Of a DNA stretch of 64,000 bases, positions 35,399-46,954 are shown piece after piece. The notes under the pieces are model-generated. The model did no database searches. It was not told where the DNA came from and saw nothing but the letters and a program-made list of their open reading frames with translations. The translations under genes and the position numbers were made by a program. Every line of letters starts with the position of its first letter. Within the stretch, counting starts at the first letter, position 1. Source of the DNA: Oceaniovalibus sp. ACAM 378 (GTDB lineage: Bacteria > Pseudomonadota > Alphaproteobacteria > Rhodobacterales > Rhodobacteraceae); contig NZ_VSJK01000005.1 of the NCBI RefSeq assembly GCF_008085915.1, positions 1 through 64,000 on the forward strand, written 5' to 3'.

Positions 35399-36484
35399 TC
35401 ACGGGATCTTCGCGCGCCGCGACTGACAAGGCGCGACGGGCAGAGATATGCGGAACACCGTGCGCCCGGGCTCCGAGTCGACGCTGATCCAGCCGTTGTG
35501 GTCGTTGACGATCTTGGACACCAGCGCCAGACCCAAGCCGGTGCCGTTCTCGCGCCCCGAAACGAAGGGTTCGAAGATATCGGCTTCCAGGTCGGGTGGC
35601 AGACCGGGGCCATCATCGATGATTTCAACCTGCAACGGCAATGCCCCGTCACTGCCGTCCTTGCGGCGCAGGCGCAGCGACAGATCGAAAAAGGTGCGCA
35701 GTGTGATCCGCCCGCCCTTGACCCCCGCGGCCTCGGTCGCGTTGCGGATCAGGTTCAGGAACACCTGCAACATCTGGTCTTCATCGACAAAAGTAAGCGG
35801 CAGCGACGGGTCGTAATCCTGTGCGATATGCATATGCGCGGCAAACCCCACCATTGCGGATTTACGCGCCCGGTCCAACAGATCATGCACATTGATCGCG
35901 TGCGCAACCGGTGGGCGCAGATTGCCGAACTGTTCGACCTGATCCAGCAAGGCGACAATGCGGCGGCTTTCTGCAACGATCAACTCGGTCAGCTCCAGAT
36001 CGCCACCCGACATGCCCATCGACAGCAGTTGCGCCGCGCCCGTGATCCCGGCCAGCGGGTTCTTGATCTCATGGGCCAGCATTTCAGCCATGCCAATGGC
36101 CGACCGGGCAGAGGATTTCGTAAGGTGCGAGCGGCCTAACCGGTCGGCCATCTGGCGGGGCTCGATCAGGATAAGAATATAATCCGGCATACCGGTCACC
36201 GGAGCGATCTGCATGTTGCACTGCACCGGCGGACGTTTTTCAGAGCCCGCGTCCACATTGTTGATAAACAGCGCGGCGTGATTCTGGCGAACTCGGCTGA
36301 ATGCCTGCTTGACGGGGGTGTCGATGACCAGCCGGTCAAACACCAGTGCGCCCACCAAAGACCGGGACGAGGCGTTGAGAAACTGTTCGGCCGCCGGATT
36401 GACCTGCGTGATCACATCATCGGGGCCGAGAAGCACCGCAGGGACCGGCAACGAGGCCCAGAGCGTTTCAAAAAGAGCGGTCAT
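35399..36484 (-). CDS. ntrB: Nitrogen sensor histidine kinase NtrB
   Basis: 361 residues without membrane segments. A PAS domain ([20 protein letters not shown]) leads to the H-box [20 protein letters not shown] and the ATPase end ([35 protein letters not shown]). It controls phosphorylation of NtrC according to nitrogen status, normally with PII. Its start overlaps the dusB stop (ATGA), the classical nifR3-ntrB-ntrC operon of this group. Confidence 0.95.
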   Translation of the reverse strand: MTALFETLWASLPVPAVLLGPDDVITQVNPAAEQFLNASSRSLVGALVFDRLVIDTPVKQAFSRVRQNHAALFINNVDAGSEKRPPVQCNMQIAPVTGMPDYILILIEPRQMADRLGRSHLTKSSARSAIGMAEMLAHEIKNPLAGITGAAQLLSMGMSGGDLELTELIVAESRRIVALLDQVEQFGNLRPPVAHAINVHDLLDRARKSAMVGFAAHMHIAQDYDPSLPLTFVDEDQMLQVFLNLIRNATEAAGVKGGRITLRTFFDLSLRLRRKDGSDGALPLQVEIIDDGPGLPPDLEADIFEPFVSGRENGTGLGLALVSKIVNDHNGWISVDSEPGRTVFRISLPVAPCQSRRAKIP

Positions 36485-37476
36485 GCGGCCAGCACCGGCG
36501 CCATATCCATCGCATCGGGCAGCAATGCGATGACCCGCTTGGGGGTGTCAGCGGTCAGAACGCGGCGCCGCAGATCGGCGGGCGTTTCGGCGTGATCCAT
36601 GAACCATCCCAAATGCTTGCGCGCCACCTTTGATCCAAGGACCGTGCCATAGAACGACACCATTGCCTCGTAATGTGCCGATATCATATCGGTCAGGGCC
36701 GCACCTTGCGGCACCTTTTGTTCCGGCCTGCCATAGAGCTTTGCCGCCACCTGCGCCAACAGCCATGGCCGCCCCCGCGCACCACGCCCGACCATCACGC
36801 CATCACAGCCCGAAAGCGCCAGCGCGCGGCCCGCATCAATTGGCGTGCAGATGTCACCATTCGCGATCACCGGGATTGTCACCGCCCGTTTCACTGCCGC
36901 AATTGCCGCCCAATCCGCCGCGCCCTTATAGAACTGGCAGCGGGTACGCCCGTGGATCGTGATCATTTGAATCCCCGCATCCTGTGCCCGCCGGGCCAGT
37001 TCGGGCGCGTTCAGCCTGCAATCGTCCCAGCCCAACCGGGTTTTCAGTGTCACCGGCACATCAACTGCGGCCACCACCGCATCAATCAGCGTCAGCGCGT
37101 GATCCAGATCGCGCATCAGCGCCGACCCTGACAGCCCCGAGGTCACCCGTTTGGCCGGGCATCCCATGTTGATGTCGATGATCCGCGCACCGTTGTCGGC
37201 GACCATACGCGCCGCCTCGGCCATCCAATATGCCTCGCGGCCTGCCAGTTGCACCGCCGTGTTGGCAACGCCGAAGCCCAGTTCGGCCTTGGCCCGCATC
37301 CCGGGCGCAGCCTGCACCATTTCCTGACTTGCCACCATCTCGCTCACCACCAGACCCGCGCCGAATGACGCAACAAGCTGGCGAAACGGCAGGTCGGTAA
37401 TTCCGGCCATGGGTGCCAGAAGCACCGGAGGATCAAGGGTCAGCGTTGTCACCGGATCTGGCCTGTTGTTGGGCAT
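36481..37476 (-). CDS. dusB: tRNA-dihydrouridine synthase DusB (NifR3)
   Basis: 331 residues. DusB reduces uridine in tRNA with FMN and [22 protein letters not shown] is the FMN loop, [20 protein letters not shown] carries the catalytic Cys, and [12 protein letters not shown] and [14 protein letters not shown] complete the barrel. It starts the ntrBC operon; dusB is also called nifR3. It is divergent from ispDF. Confidence 0.94.
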   Translation of the reverse strand: MPNNRPDPVTTLTLDPPVLLAPMAGITDLPFRQLVASFGAGLVVSEMVASQEMVQAAPGMRAKAELGFGVANTAVQLAGREAYWMAEAARMVADNGARIIDINMGCPAKRVTSGLSGSALMRDLDHALTLIDAVVAAVDVPVTLKTRLGWDDCRLNAPELARRAQDAGIQMITIHGRTRCQFYKGAADWAAIAAVKRAVTIPVIANGDICTPIDAGRALALSGCDGVMVGRGARGRPWLLAQVAAKLYGRPEQKVPQGAALTDMISAHYEAMVSFYGTVLGSKVARKHLGWFMDHAETPADLRRRVLTADTPKRVIALLPDAMDMAPVLAA

Positions 37477-37687
37477 CTGTCGAAGGAACTAACGCGCAGT
37501 CGGTTCCAAGGCAAACGGATGGAGCGGAAATAATGTGCCTGCATGACGAATTCGGTTTTGGCTGCATTTTCCCGCAATCCAGCGGGAATGTCGCCCGTTG
37601 CGGTGCCTTGGATCATGCTGTGCCTCGGTTAACATTGTCTTGCGGTGCCCCATGCCCTAGATCAAGCGGCGTCTTACGGGGATAATC

Positions 37688-38827
37688 ATGTCGACAGCCG
37701 CCGTCATAGTGGCCGCCGGGCGCGGAACACGCGCCGGGGGGGCGATGCCCAAGCAATGGCAGATGCTGCGCGGGCGTGCCGTTCTGGCCTGGACGCTGGA
37801 TGCTTTTCGCGCCTCGCCCGAGATTGATCTTGTGGTACTGGTGCTGCATCCGTCGGACATGGACATGGCCCATGGATACGCTTCCCATGACGATGTGATC
37901 GTCGCCGGTGGCGGTGCCAGCCGCAGCGCAAGCGTTCTGGCGGGGCTTGACGCGCTGGAGCCATTGGGAATCGATCGTGTGCTGATTCATGACGTGGCCA
38001 GACCACTGGTTGACAGTGCGCTGATTGCGCGGGTCTGCCGCGCACTCGATACGTCTCCGGGCGCGGCCCCTGCCCTGCCAGTCACCGATGCATTGTGGTC
38101 CGGCGCCGATGATGCGGTCACCGGCACCCGTGATCGCGCCGGTCTGTTTCGCGCCCAGACGCCGCAGGGGTTCCACTTTACCGCGATCCTTGCCGCGCAC
38201 CGCGCTTTTATTGGCGAGGCTGCCGATGATGTCGAGGTGGCGCGCGCTGCCGGTATCGCGGTGCGGATCGTCGCCGGGGATGAACGGAACCTTAAAATCA
38301 CCACCGCGGCGGATTTCGACCGCGCCGAAAAACTGATGGGACAGAAGATGGATATCCGCACCGGCAACGGGTTTGACGTGCACGCGTTCTGCGATGGGTC
38401 CGAGGTGATCCTCTGCGGTCTTGCGATCCCGCACACCCATGGGTTGCTGGGCCATTCGGACGCCGATGTGGGGATGCATGCAGTGACGGATGCGATTTAT
38501 GGCGCGCTCGCGGCGGGTGATATCGGGCGGCATTTCCCGCCCTCTGATCCGCAATGGAAAGGCGCCGCTTCAGAGATCTTTCTGCGCCACGCGGTCGGAC
38601 TGGCCGATGAACGGGGGTTTGCGATTTCCAACATCGACTGTACGCTGATTTGCGAACTGCCGAAGATCGGCCCCCACGCCGGAGAAATGACCGCGATCAT
38701 GGCCGATCTTCTGGGTATCGCGCCCGACCGGGTCAGCATAAAAGCGACGACATCCGAACGTCTGGGCTTTACCGGACGCGGCGAAGGCATTGCCGCAATC
38801 GCCACAGTGACACTGGTGGCACCATGA
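37688..38827 (+). CDS. ispDF: Bifunctional IspD/IspF, MEP pathway
   Basis: 379 residues. Residues 1 to about 222 are 2-C-methyl-D-erythritol 4-phosphate cytidylyltransferase ([30 protein letters not shown]). From about 223 onward is 2,4-cyclodiphosphate synthase ([47 protein letters not shown]). Fusion of the two steps is common in alphaproteobacteria. The stop overlaps the pgpA start by ATGA. Confidence 0.96.
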   Translation: MSTAAVIVAAGRGTRAGGAMPKQWQMLRGRAVLAWTLDAFRASPEIDLVVLVLHPSDMDMAHGYASHDDVIVAGGGASRSASVLAGLDALEPLGIDRVLIHDVARPLVDSALIARVCRALDTSPGAAPALPVTDALWSGADDAVTGTRDRAGLFRAQTPQGFHFTAILAAHRAFIGEAADDVEVARAAGIAVRIVAGDERNLKITTAADFDRAEKLMGQKMDIRTGNGFDVHAFCDGSEVILCGLAIPHTHGLLGHSDADVGMHAVTDAIYGALAAGDIGRHFPPSDPQWKGAASEIFLRHAVGLADERGFAISNIDCTLICELPKIGPHAGEMTAIMADLLGIAPDRVSIKATTSERLGFTGRGEGIAAIATVTLVAP

Positions 38828-39312
38828 CACGTTTCATCGCGACCTTTGCCTATGTCGGTTTGCTGCGCCCGGCGCCGGGCACCTGGGGGTCGGCGGTTGC
38901 GATTCCTCTGGCCTGGCTGCTGCACTGGTCGGGCGGTTTTCCCCTGCTGGTGGTGGCGACTGCGCTGGTGTTTGTGCTCGGCTGGTGGGCGACTCTGCGC
39001 GAAACGGCGGACACCGGCGATGATCCGTCCGAAATTGTCGTGGACGAGGTCGTGGGCCAGTGGATCGCGCTTTGGCCGCTTTCTGCCGGGCTTTGGCACG
39101 CCGGGGCCGAGGCGCATGTGTTCCCATGGCCGGGTTGGGTCGGTGCATTCGTGATGTTCCGTCTGTTCGATATCTGGAAACCGGGCCCCGTCGGCTGGGC
39201 CGATCGCCTCCACAGCCCTCTGGGTGTGATGCTTGACGATGTCATCGCGGGGCTGATGGCTGCCGTGGTCGTCGCTCTGGCTGCCGGGTTTGCCCATGGG
39301 GTGCTGATGTGA
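38824..39312 (+). CDS. pgpA: Phosphatidylglycerophosphatase A
   Basis: 162 residues. [19 protein letters not shown] and [16 protein letters not shown], then [16 protein letters not shown], are the PgpA blocks; the Asp/Glu-rich motif is the metal site. It makes phosphatidylglycerol from its phosphate at the inner membrane. The ATG at 38824 overlaps the ispDF stop, and the stop overlaps the GTG of the next gene. Confidence 0.9.
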   Translation: MTRFIATFAYVGLLRPAPGTWGSAVAIPLAWLLHWSGGFPLLVVATALVFVLGWWATLRETADTGDDPSEIVVDEVVGQWIALWPLSAGLWHAGAEAHVFPWPGWVGAFVMFRLFDIWKPGPVGWADRLHSPLGVMLDDVIAGLMAAVVVALAAGFAHGVLM

Positions 39313-39812
39313 CGGTTGCGCTGGCCCGCACCCTGTTGAGTGAGTCGCTGCGCACCGGCGTCATGGTCGCCTGCGCCGAAAGCTGCACGGGTGGCTTGCT
39401 GGCGGGTGCAATCACGGATGTTGCGGGTTCGTCGGCGGTGTTGGAGCGCGGCTTTGTCACCTATTCCAACGCCGCCAAACAGGCGATGTTGGGCGTTTCG
39501 CCAATGACACTGGTCGAACATGGCGCAGTCAGCGAACCGGTGGCGTCAGAAATGGCCTTGGGTGCGCTGGCCCATTCCGAGGCGCAGATGGCGGTGTCTG
39601 TCACCGGCATCGCTGGCCCCGGCGGATCGGAATTCAAACCTGAGGGGCGTGTGTGTTTCGCTGTTGCGTTTGGCGATACGGCAATCACCCACACAATGGA
39701 ATTTGGCGCGATCGGCCGGGCGCGGGTGCGCGCCGCCGCCGTCACCTATGGGCTGGAGCGGCTGATCGAAGCGATGGGCGCCCTGCCCGACCGTGCTGCG
39801 ATCACACTGTAA
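39309..39812 (+). CDS. pncC: CinA-type nicotinamide-nucleotide amidase
   Basis: 167 residues, the stand-alone C-terminal domain of Cin[46 protein letters not shown] and [18 protein letters not shown] are the signature blocks. It hydrolyses nicotinamide mononucleotide to nicotinate mononucleotide and ammonia. The GTG start at 39309 overlaps the pgpA stop. It ends 11 bases inside the convergent PrpD-family gene. Confidence 0.92.
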   Translation: MTVALARTLLSESLRTGVMVACAESCTGGLLAGAITDVAGSSAVLERGFVTYSNAAKQAMLGVSPMTLVEHGAVSEPVASEMALGALAHSEAQMAVSVTGIAGPGGSEFKPEGRVCFAVAFGDTAITHTMEFGAIGRARVRAAAVTYGLERLIEAMGALPDRAAITL

Positions 39813-41064
39813 GCAACGCCGCCGTGTCGCCCTGCCGCACCGCCTGCCACAGGCTTTCTGCGGCCCGGTCGCCGAGCATCGCTGCCGCCTTGGCGCGCAG
39901 TTTGTCGGCCCGCTTGTCCATAGGAATCGGCGTCGACAGATCGTGCTCGCCAAGCTGGATTTTGCCCCCCGCCGTCACCTTTACCCGCGCTGCGGTTTCC
40001 GCCAGCGTATCGTCGGCAATCACCGTCACTTTTTCGCGCAGGGCGGTCAGGCGTGGGTCGGCGCAGGTCGCATCGCTGTAGCTGTCCAGCGCGGCGGTCG
40101 ACACCCCTGCCAGACACATCGCAGCCGTCATGCGGTAACTGAACTTGGCGCCAAGACCGGTTGACGGGGCCGGCTGGTTGCAAACCGTCAGCCATCTGGA
40201 GTGCGTAAAGATCTCTACCTTTTCAACATTGTCCGGGTCGACCCTGATGTGCCCCAATGCCTCGAGCATCGCGTGTAAGCCGTGACAGCAGGCATGGAAT
40301 TTGTGACTGATGTCAGGAAACAACCATCCACCGGGCACCTGCGTTGCCACGCCTGCGTGGGTTTCGCCAAAGCCCAAGGCGCAGGATAAGGCATCGGTGC
40401 GCGCCTGAAATCCAGCCCGCGCCAAAAGCGCCACCTCAACCCCATTCGACGCCGCAATTCCCGCGTTATAGGGTTTTCCCATGGTGCCGAATTGCGCCTT
40501 CAGCCCGGATGCCCGTGTTGCCGCCAAACCGATGGCATGACCGCTTTGATCCGCGTCGCAACCGAGCAACCGTGCCGCCGCAGCAGCCGCGCCGAAACAA
40601 CCGGCGGTTGCCGTTTGGTGAAATCCGGTCTGATAGTGCGCCCGCCCAAGCCAGACGCCGACACGCACCGAAACCTCGGCCCCGATCAGCGCCGCCATGA
40701 GGATATCATCGAACGACGCACCCACGCTCTGCCCGACGGCCAGCGCGGCGGAGCAGACGGCGACCGAGGGGTGGCCGATATGGGCGAAATGCGTGTCGTC
40801 ATAATCCAGCGCATGGGACACGGTGCCATTGACCAGAGCGGCGCCGCGCATGGGGGCCGCCCCGCCGCCGAACAGCGCACATTCGCCGCGCCCGCCTTCG
40901 GCCAGAATCATGGCCCGTACAATCCGCGACACAGGTTCATCGGCCCCGGCGCGCCCACAGGCGGCCCAGTCGAACAATGACAGGCGCATCATTTCAAGCG
41001 TGGTTTCATCCGGGACGGATCCACCCGAGATAATCGGCTGCAAGAAGTCGGATTCGAACGTCAT
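39802..41064 (-). CDS. MmgE/PrpD family protein
   Basis: 420 residues from ATG 41064 ([14 protein letters not shown] upstream). The family includes 2-methylcitrate dehydratase and itaconate/aconitate decarboxylases. [23 protein letters not shown] is the signature with the DYDD motif, followed by [22 protein letters not shown] and [19 protein letters not shown]. No prpB, prpC or acnD gene is adjacent, so the substrate is open. It is single on its strand. Confidence 0.88.
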   Translation of the reverse strand: MTFESDFLQPIISGGSVPDETTLEMMRLSLFDWAACGRAGADEPVSRIVRAMILAEGGRGECALFGGGAAPMRGAALVNGTVSHALDYDDTHFAHIGHPSVAVCSAALAVGQSVGASFDDILMAALIGAEVSVRVGVWLGRAHYQTGFHQTATAGCFGAAAAAARLLGCDADQSGHAIGLAATRASGLKAQFGTMGKPYNAGIAASNGVEVALLARAGFQARTDALSCALGFGETHAGVATQVPGGWLFPDISHKFHACCHGLHAMLEALGHIRVDPDNVEKVEIFTHSRWLTVCNQPAPSTGLGAKFSYRMTAAMCLAGVSTAALDSYSDATCADPRLTALREKVTVIADDTLAETAARVKVTAGGKIQLGEHDLSTPIPMDKRADKLRAKAAAMLGDRAAESLWQAVRQGDTAALLTV

Positions 41065-41313
41065 TTTCGTGTCTCCGCCGGTGGGAATATCCGCACGACA
41101 GGGCCACGATAATCCAGCGTTGTCCAGTCGTGCACCGGACACAACCGGCAGGCGGATCGGTTAGGTCAGCCTCGTAAGGACGCAGTGCTTAGCCAAAGCC
41201 CGGACTGCGAAAGTTTCATGCCGATCCGGGTATGTTCAAGGAAGAATGAAACGGAACGAATCCATAGTGCTCAGCACTTACAGGGCTCTAGGCCAGCAAC
41301 CTGAAGTGGTACA

Positions 41314-41769
41314 TCAGCTATACAGTGTAGCCGCCCGGCGTTCAAAGGCGCGCACAATCCGTTGCATCGCCTCGTTGAAAAATACCCCCGCCGCGGTTTG
41401 CAGGATTCGGTTGCGAAACTCGAAATCCACGAAGAAATCAACTTCGCATCCCCCTTCCGCCTCGCGGAAGGTCCAGTTGCTGATCATTCGCTTGAACGGG
41501 CCGTCCAGATATTCGGTATCGATCTTCATGTCGTCAGGCCAAAGCGTGACGCTTGATCCGAACTTTTCCCGGAACACCTTGAAAGAAATGACCATTTCCG
41601 CATCCATGAGCTCGCCGGTTCGGTTCCCGTCTTCAACAGGACTGGAGCCGCGCACACGGGCCGCCGCGCACCAGGGCAGAAACTGCGGATAGGATTCCAC
41701 GTCGGCCACCAGATCGTACATCTGTTGCGCGGTATATGGCAGCTTACGGGTTTCTTGATGTGTCGTCAT
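41314..41769 (-). CDS. Coq10/RatA-type START-fold protein
   Basis: 151 residues. [30 protein letters not shown] and the later [13 protein letters not shown] are typical of the ubiquinone-binding Coq10 / ribosome-associated toxin RatA family. It probably binds lipophilic quinone-type ligands. It is divergent from hpt with 91 bases between the starts. Confidence 0.85.
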   Translation of the reverse strand: MTTHQETRKLPYTAQQMYDLVADVESYPQFLPWCAAARVRGSSPVEDGNRTGELMDAEMVISFKVFREKFGSSVTLWPDDMKIDTEYLDGPFKRMISNWTFREAEGGCEVDFFVDFEFRNRILQTAAGVFFNEAMQRIVRAFERRAATLYS

Positions 41770-41860
41770 GGCGTATCAGTCCGGTCAGGTCACTGGCCCG
41801 GAGCATTTTTCCGGACCGGGCCGATGTCGGGCATCGGCGCAGGAAAATCAAGGGGACGTC

Positions 41861-42400
41861 ATGGCGCAACGCGATTATGTCATCGATCAGTTGATCTCGG
41901 CCAAAGCGATTGCCGCGCGAATCGAAGCGCTGGCACGCGAGATCGAGACGCATTTCGGCGGCACCGAAAAGCTGATTGTTGTGGGCCTGTTACGCGGCAG
42001 CTTTGTCTTCATCGCCGATCTGGTGCGCGAGCTGAACATGAACGTCGAGGTCGATTTTCTTGAGGCGACAAGCTATGGCGACAGCACGGTCAGCAGCCGC
42101 GAGGTGCGGATCCTGAAGGATCTGCGCGGCCAGATCGGCGGTCGCGATGTGCTGGTGGTGGAAGATATCGTCGACACCGGATTCACCCTGAGCCATGTCA
42201 CCCGGATGCTGCTGAGCCGCAATCCCAAGCGGCTGGAAACGATTGCCCTGCTCGACAAACCGTCGCGGCGCGAGGTGGACATTCGCGCCACATGGACGGG
42301 GTTCGAGATCCCCGACGAATTTGTCGTGGGGTACGGCATCGACTATGCCCAGAGGAACCGCAATCTGCCCTATATCGGCAAGGTGCGCTTTACTGATTGA
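41861..42400 (+). CDS. hpt: Hypoxanthine phosphoribosyltransferase
   Basis: 179 residues. [18 protein letters not shown] is the PRPP-loop region and [21 protein letters not shown] is the pyrophosphate-binding signature. It salvages hypoxanthine (and often guanine) to the mononucleotide. The start at 41861 has AAGGGG about 6-9 bases upstream. It ends 11 bases inside the convergent Sel1-repeat gene. Confidence 0.92.
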   Translation: MAQRDYVIDQLISAKAIAARIEALAREIETHFGGTEKLIVVGLLRGSFVFIADLVRELNMNVEVDFLEATSYGDSTVSSREVRILKDLRGQIGGRDVLVVEDIVDTGFTLSHVTRMLLSRNPKRLETIALLDKPSRREVDIRATWTGFEIPDEFVVGYGIDYAQRNRNLPYIGKVRFTD

Positions 42401-43322
42401 GTGTATCGGCCAGCGCGCGTGCGGCGGCTGTGTCCTCGGCGCTTAGGATTTCAGAGTAAACGGCGCAGGTGGCCGCGATTTCCGCCGTTTGATGGGCCGG
42501 AGCGCGATCTTGCGACCACAGGCACCAGGCCAGCGCGCGCAGGTCGTCGTGACGGGGGGCCACGTCATCGGCAAAGGCGGCGGCAAGGTTCAGCCCCGCC
42601 TGCAACGCACCCTTGCGCGCAGCAAGAAGATACAGTGCAAAGGCCGCCTGCGCATCGGTCGCGACGCCGATTCCATTGGCGTACATCGCGCCGAGATTAT
42701 TGATCGACGGCCCATGTCCGCGCGCGGCCGCCCCGCGCCACAACTCCAGCGCCCGGGGAACATCAGCCGCCACACCTTCGCCACGACGCAGCATGTCGGC
42801 CAGATTGTCGGTGCCGTTCAGATCGCCCAACTCATGGGCCCGGCGAAACATTTCGACTGCCTTGACCGGATCGGCCGCACCGCCCTGACCCTTTGTGTAC
42901 AGCACACCGCGGTTGTTGAAGGCCGCTGCATAGTCCTGAGCCATCGCATCTTCGTAATGCACGATCGCCTGCGCCACATCCGCCGGGATGCCGGGTCGTC
43001 CCTCGGTCAGCAGCACGCCGAGGTTATAGGATGCACGCGCCAGCCCCTGTGCCGCCGCCGCGCGGTAAAGATCAAGCGCGCGCTGCGGATCGCGATCCAC
43101 GCCGTTACCCGCGTCATAGGCATCGGCAAGGATATTGCGCGCGCCCGGATGCCCGGCCCGCGCCATCGGGTCGAGAATCTCCAGAGCGGCGGCATGTTGA
43201 CCGGCCAAATAGGTGGCGCGTGCGGCTTCAAATGCCGCATCGTCCCCTTGCGCGAAGGCCGAGGGAACGCCACACAGAAACAGCCACGCCGAAAAGGCGC
43301 ATAATCGAAGGATCGAAGTCAT
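42390..43322 (-). CDS. Secreted Sel1-like (SLR/TPR) repeat protein
   Basis: 310 residues. A signal peptide ([20 protein letters not shown], cleavage near AFA-QGD) is followed by a chain of Sel1-type repeats of about 36 residues: [85 protein letters not shown]. Such repeats bind proteins. The role is unknown. GGAAGGG precedes the ATG. It is divergent from the small membrane protein. Confidence 0.88.
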   Translation of the reverse strand: MTSILRLCAFSAWLFLCGVPSAFAQGDDAAFEAARATYLAGQHAAALEILDPMARAGHPGARNILADAYDAGNGVDRDPQRALDLYRAAAAQGLARASYNLGVLLTEGRPGIPADVAQAIVHYEDAMAQDYAAAFNNRGVLYTKGQGGAADPVKAVEMFRRAHELGDLNGTDNLADMLRRGEGVAADVPRALELWRGAAARGHGPSINNLGAMYANGIGVATDAQAAFALYLLAARKGALQAGLNLAAAFADDVAPRHDDLRALAWCLWSQDRAPAHQTAEIAATCAVYSEILSAEDTAAARALADTLNQ

Positions 43323-43397
43323 GGTACCCTTCCCGGAGTCCGCATGTGCCGCCAGCCTAACCGCATGGGCGACCGGTGCAATCGAAAAGCCGCACAG

Positions 43398-43574
43398 ATG
43401 AATTTTCACTGGCTGCTCCGCATGTCACGCTGGGCGCGCAATCCGCCGTCGCCCGGACGGGTCAAACTGGTGATTGGCGTGGTGGTGCTGTGCCTGATCC
43501 TGCTGGGAATCGAGCACTTCATCGGCTGGCCCGACATGCTGTCGGTCGAACCGGGCCGCCGCTTTCGTCCGTAA
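43398..43574 (+). CDS. Small membrane protein, Rhodobacteraceae type
   Basis: 58 residues with one membrane helix (about residues 24-41, VKLVIGVVVLCLILLGIEHF), a basic N-terminus containing WARNPPSPGRVKL, and a short tail. I recognise the pattern as a conserved uncharacterised Rhodobacteraceae protein, from memory only. Ribosome site weak. It lies between the divergent Sel1 gene and the cytochrome gene. Confidence 0.6.
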   Translation: MNFHWLLRMSRWARNPPSPGRVKLVIGVVVLCLILLGIEHFIGWPDMLSVEPGRRFRP

Positions 43575-43664
43575 AGTGGCACGGGATGCGGCAAAAATAA
43601 CCCGTGAAGCTCCGCTGCCTCTGCGATAGGTTGCGCCGGACCGATATTGACCGAAGGAATATTC

Positions 43665-44555
43665 ATGCCCCCTTTTCTACGCTGGCTGATCGCCCTCGGC
43701 CTTGTCGGCTCGGCTGTGTATTGGGTCGTGACACGCCCCGACCCCCTGAGCGACGGCGATCTGGCCGGGTTGAGTGGCGATGCGACGGCAGGCGAGCAGG
43801 TGTTTCTGGCTGCCGGATGCGCATCCTGCCACGTCGCCCCGGGAGACCAGCCCGAGGGCGCGCCTGTGCTGGCCGGCGGGCAGAAGTTTCCATCGGATTT
43901 CGGCACATTCCTCGCACCCAACATCTCGCCCTCGGTTATGGCCGGAGTGGGCAGCTGGACCGACCGGGAGCTGGCCAGCGCAATCCAACGCGGCGTGTCA
44001 CCCGAGGGATATCATTATTATCCCGCCTTTCCCTATGACGCCTATGGCAAAGCGGACACCGGAGATATCGTCAACCTGATCGCCTATCTGCGCACACTGC
44101 CCGAATCCGAACAGGCCAGTCAGCCGCACGAGGTGTCGTTTCCGTTCGATATCCGGCGCAACCTTGGCGGTTGGAAGACGTTGTTTGTCAGTGATGACTG
44201 GGTGGTCGACGGAGAATTGACCGAAACGCAGGCCCGTGGTCGGTATCTGGTCGAAGCACTGGGACACTGCGGCGCCTGTCACACGCCGCGCAACCTTTTG
44301 GGCGGACCGAACACCGGTGCATGGCTGGCGGGCGCGCCAAACCCCGAAGGAAAGGGGCGCATCCCCAATATTACCCCCGGCGCGTTGACCTGGAGCGAGG
44401 TGGATATCGCCGCATATCTGGCGACGGGGTTCACGCCCGAGTTCGACTCGGCCGGCGGACAGATGGTGGCGGTGATCGACAAGACATCCAAATTGCAGCC
44501 CGAAGACCGTGCCGCAATCGCCGCCTATCTGAAGGTGGTTCCGGCGGTCAAATGA
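43665..44555 (+). CDS. Membrane-anchored diheme cytochrome c
   Basis: 296 residues. An N-terminal helix (PPFLRWLIALGLVGSAVYWV) acts as anchor or signal, then two cytochrome c domains each with a heme motif: CASCH near residue 52 and CGACH near residue 199. Candidate axial Met residues are present in both domains. This architecture is shared by the cytochrome subunits of alcohol/aldehyde dehydrogenases, though no dehydrogenase gene is near. The start at 43665 has GAAGGAA upstream. Confidence 0.85.
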   Translation: MPPFLRWLIALGLVGSAVYWVVTRPDPLSDGDLAGLSGDATAGEQVFLAAGCASCHVAPGDQPEGAPVLAGGQKFPSDFGTFLAPNISPSVMAGVGSWTDRELASAIQRGVSPEGYHYYPAFPYDAYGKADTGDIVNLIAYLRTLPESEQASQPHEVSFPFDIRRNLGGWKTLFVSDDWVVDGELTETQARGRYLVEALGHCGACHTPRNLLGGPNTGAWLAGAPNPEGKGRIPNITPGALTWSEVDIAAYLATGFTPEFDSAGGQMVAVIDKTSKLQPEDRAAIAAYLKVVPAVK

Positions 44556-44570
44556 GGCTGAGATAGGAAA

Positions 44571-44591
44571 AGAGGGGGCCCTGCCCCCTCT
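44571..44591. terminator. Hairpin after the cytochrome gene
   Basis: AGAGGGGG (44571-44578) pairs perfectly with CCCCCTCT (44584-44591), loop 5. No T-run follows, so it may be a weak terminator or an RNA end-protecting stem between the convergent cytochrome and lipA genes. Confidence 0.5.
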
Positions 44592-44617
44592 GGCCCGTTC
44601 CGGACCATTCACCCCCG

Positions 44618-44640
44618 GAGTATTTCCGGCAAAGAAGAAA
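44618..44640 (+). repeat. GAGTATTT interspersed repeat, copy 3
   Basis: GAGTATTT followed by CCGG and CAAAGAAGAAA, between the convergent cytochrome c and lipA genes. It is one half of the palindrome seen in full at 24057. Confidence 0.75.
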
Positions 44641-44669
44641 CCCGGACGACTGCGCGATCAGGGAACGCG

Positions 44670-45620
44670 TCAGGCCAGCCGGGCCTGACGTGCAGCGCGC
44701 AGACGCTGAAAATCGTCGCCCGCATGATAGGACGACCGCGTCAACGGCGAGGCCGACACCATCAAGAATCCTTTGCCATGCGCCGCTTTTTCATACCCGG
44801 CGAACTCTTCGGGGGTCACAAAACGGTCGATCCGGTGATGTTTTGGCGTCGGTTGCAGATATTGGCCGATGGTCAGGAAATCGATGTCGGCGGCACGCAT
44901 GTCGTCCATCACCTGAAGGACAGCTTGCCGGTCTTCGCCAAGTCCGACCATGATGCCCGACTTGGTGAACATCGACGGGTCCAGCTCCTTGACCCGCTGC
45001 AACAACCGTAGAGAGTGGAAATAGCGCGCACCGGGACGCACCGCAGGGTAAAGTCCGGGCACGGTTTCCAGGTTGTGGTTGAACACATCCGGCCTTGCCG
45101 CCACGACGCTTTCCAGCGCCGAATTGTCGCAGCGAATGAAATCGGGCGTCAGGATTTCGATCGTGGTGCCGGGCGACTGGCGGCGGATGGCGCGGATCGT
45201 CTGGGCGAAATGTTCTGCCCCGCCGTCTTCGACATCGTCACGATCGACCGATGTGATCACCACATGGTTCAACCCAAGCTTCTTGACCGCATCGGCCACG
45301 CGCCCGGGTTCGAACACGTCAAGCGCTTCGGTCGGTTTGCCGGTGGCGATGTTGCAGAAGGTGCAGGCGCGGGTACAGACCTCGCCCATGATCATCATGG
45401 TGGCGTGGCCCTGGGACCAGCATTCACCGACGTTGGGGCACCGTGCCTCTTCGCATACGGTGACGAGGCGGTGTTCGCGGATGATCGATTTGGTGGCGTT
45501 ATACCCTTCGCCCGAGGGTGCTTTGACACGGATCCACGCCGGTTTCTTCGGCTGGATGTTATCAGGGCGGCGGGCCTTTTCAGGGTGGCGTTGTTCGGGG
45601 ATTTTCAGATCTCGTGCCAT
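44670..45620 (-). CDS. lipA: Lipoyl synthase
   Basis: 316 residues. Radical SAM enzyme that inserts sulfur into octanoyl groups. The auxiliary cluster cysteines are Cys56, Cys61 and Cys67 ([12 protein letters not shown]), and the radical SAM motif is Cys82, Cys86, Cys89 ([13 protein letters not shown]). The C-terminal RSSYHAG holds the auxiliary Ser ligand. The start at 45620 has GAGGATGTC upstream. lipB is not adjacent. Confidence 0.96.
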   Translation of the reverse strand: MARDLKIPEQRHPEKARRPDNIQPKKPAWIRVKAPSGEGYNATKSIIREHRLVTVCEEARCPNVGECWSQGHATMMIMGEVCTRACTFCNIATGKPTEALDVFEPGRVADAVKKLGLNHVVITSVDRDDVEDGGAEHFAQTIRAIRRQSPGTTIEILTPDFIRCDNSALESVVAARPDVFNHNLETVPGLYPAVRPGARYFHSLRLLQRVKELDPSMFTKSGIMVGLGEDRQAVLQVMDDMRAADIDFLTIGQYLQPTPKHHRIDRFVTPEEFAGYEKAAHGKGFLMVSASPLTRSSYHAGDDFQRLRAARQARLA

Positions 45621-45807
45621 GACATCCTCTGTGACGCTTGCCCCGGGGGTATAGTGCAGCGGCGCGGTGCTGTCCAACGGGATGTCCGCCACCGGGCCGC
45701 ATCGCATAACTGCCTTGCGCCCAGCAGTTTGGCCCCGCGAATTGGCCGGGTTCACTGGTGCCACGAAAACAGCGGAACGGCCCGCCGTTTATCATCGATA
45801 TTGCTGG

Positions 45808-46869
45808 TCAGCCGATCATCTGCGACCAGCGGTCGCCGGCTTCGTCATAGTGACGGCGCAGACGTTGCAGCGCGATACGCAGCACGATCTTGCCCGACCG
45901 CGCGGCCCAGCCCATGCGACGCTCTACCGCTTCCATGCCTTCCAGCTGACAACAGCAGCGCAGCACAACATCGCCCAGGCCGGGCCCGAGTTCGCGCAAC
46001 GCAAGTGCGACGCGGGCGCGCGCTGCTTCAGAGGTCGTTCCACCCGGATCGCCGCCGGTGTCAGCCCCGTCACCGGCCACCACCGCGCTCCAGCTTTGCG
46101 GACCATCCGGGGCCATCTGCGCCAGCTCGAAATCCTCGCGCAGGCGTTCCCCCGCACTGACAAGTACATCCGCCAGAAATGGCGTGCCGTCCCGGTCGCG
46201 CCGCCGCGCCAATGCGATCAGCGGGCTTTCGGCGATGCCATATCGCATCCTGCCGGGGCGGTCGGCCTTATCTTCCGGTCCGTGGGCGGCGTCGTCCAGA
46301 AGATGTTTCAGCGCCTGACGTCCGGCCGGGGTCAGTTGATACCGTGCTACGCGCCCGCCTGAGGCGGATGCGATCCAGCCGCGCAGCGCCATGGCTTCGG
46401 CCACTTTGGTCAGAACCACGCCGGTGCGCAGGGTCTGGCCATCGGTTCCGTCCCGCACCACCACAGCGTTTTCCATCCCCGCTGCCACCGCCAGACAGGC
46501 GCCCGGTTCGGCCAGACGCCGCAGGATCCGCCGCGCTTCACGTTCGATCAATGCGTCATCCGGGGCGGCTGGGCAAAGCGTGGAGGTATGTTTCATGGCT
46601 GTGCCTCTGACGGTTTCCTTTGATGTAGGGGGTTCCTTCGGGGGCAAGGGTGCCACCTGTTTCCCCAGTCTGCGCAAGGCCAGATCGATCAGCGGATCGT
46701 CGCGCCGCTGTTCAACCTTTCGGATCTGTCGCAGCACGGTCGATGCGTGACATCCGGCTGCACGGGCCAGAGCCCGGATCGACGTGCCTTGTTCGGTATG
46801 AGCGAGATAGACTTTCGCGGCGGACGGAACCCAAGCGGGCGAAACCGCTCCGGACGGTCGTGATAACAT
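45808..46869 (-). CDS. DUF6456 domain protein with N-terminal helix-turn-helix
   Basis: 353 residues. The N-terminus (AKVYLAHTEQGTSIRALARA, then CHASTVLRQIRKVEQ) is a helix-turn-helix. The middle looks winged-helix-like (VLTKVAEAMALRGWIASASGGRVARYQLTPAGRQAL). The C-terminus (ELGPGLGDVVLRCCCQLEGMEAVERRMGW, then SGKIVLRIALQRL) is the DUF6456 block, which I know from phage- and chromosome-encoded alphaproteobacterial regulators. GGGGAC precedes the ATG at 46869. Two DnaA boxes and a CtrA-like box lie upstream. Its function is not established. Confidence 0.75.
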   Translation of the reverse strand: MLSRPSGAVSPAWVPSAAKVYLAHTEQGTSIRALARAAGCHASTVLRQIRKVEQRRDDPLIDLALRRLGKQVAPLPPKEPPTSKETVRGTAMKHTSTLCPAAPDDALIEREARRILRRLAEPGACLAVAAGMENAVVVRDGTDGQTLRTGVVLTKVAEAMALRGWIASASGGRVARYQLTPAGRQALKHLLDDAAHGPEDKADRPGRMRYGIAESPLIALARRRDRDGTPFLADVLVSAGERLREDFELAQMAPDGPQSWSAVVAGDGADTGGDPGGTTSEAARARVALALRELGPGLGDVVLRCCCQLEGMEAVERRMGWAARSGKIVLRIALQRLRRHYDEAGDRWSQMIG

Positions 46870-46906
46870 ACTGATGTCCCCTCGTTCTGACGGCTGTCGG
46901 GACTGT

Positions 46907-46927
46907 TTATCCACAGTCTTATCCCCA
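46907..46927 (+). promoter_or_regulatory. Two DnaA boxes upstream of the DUF6456 gene
   Basis: TTATCCACA at 46907-46915 is a perfect DnaA box, and TTATCCCCA at 46919-46927 is one mismatch away, spaced 12 bases start to start on the same strand. They lie about 40-60 bases upstream of the DUF6456 start, in the divergent region. Confidence 0.6.
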
Positions 46928-46954
46928 ACAGAAATCAACCCTTGATTGTATTGG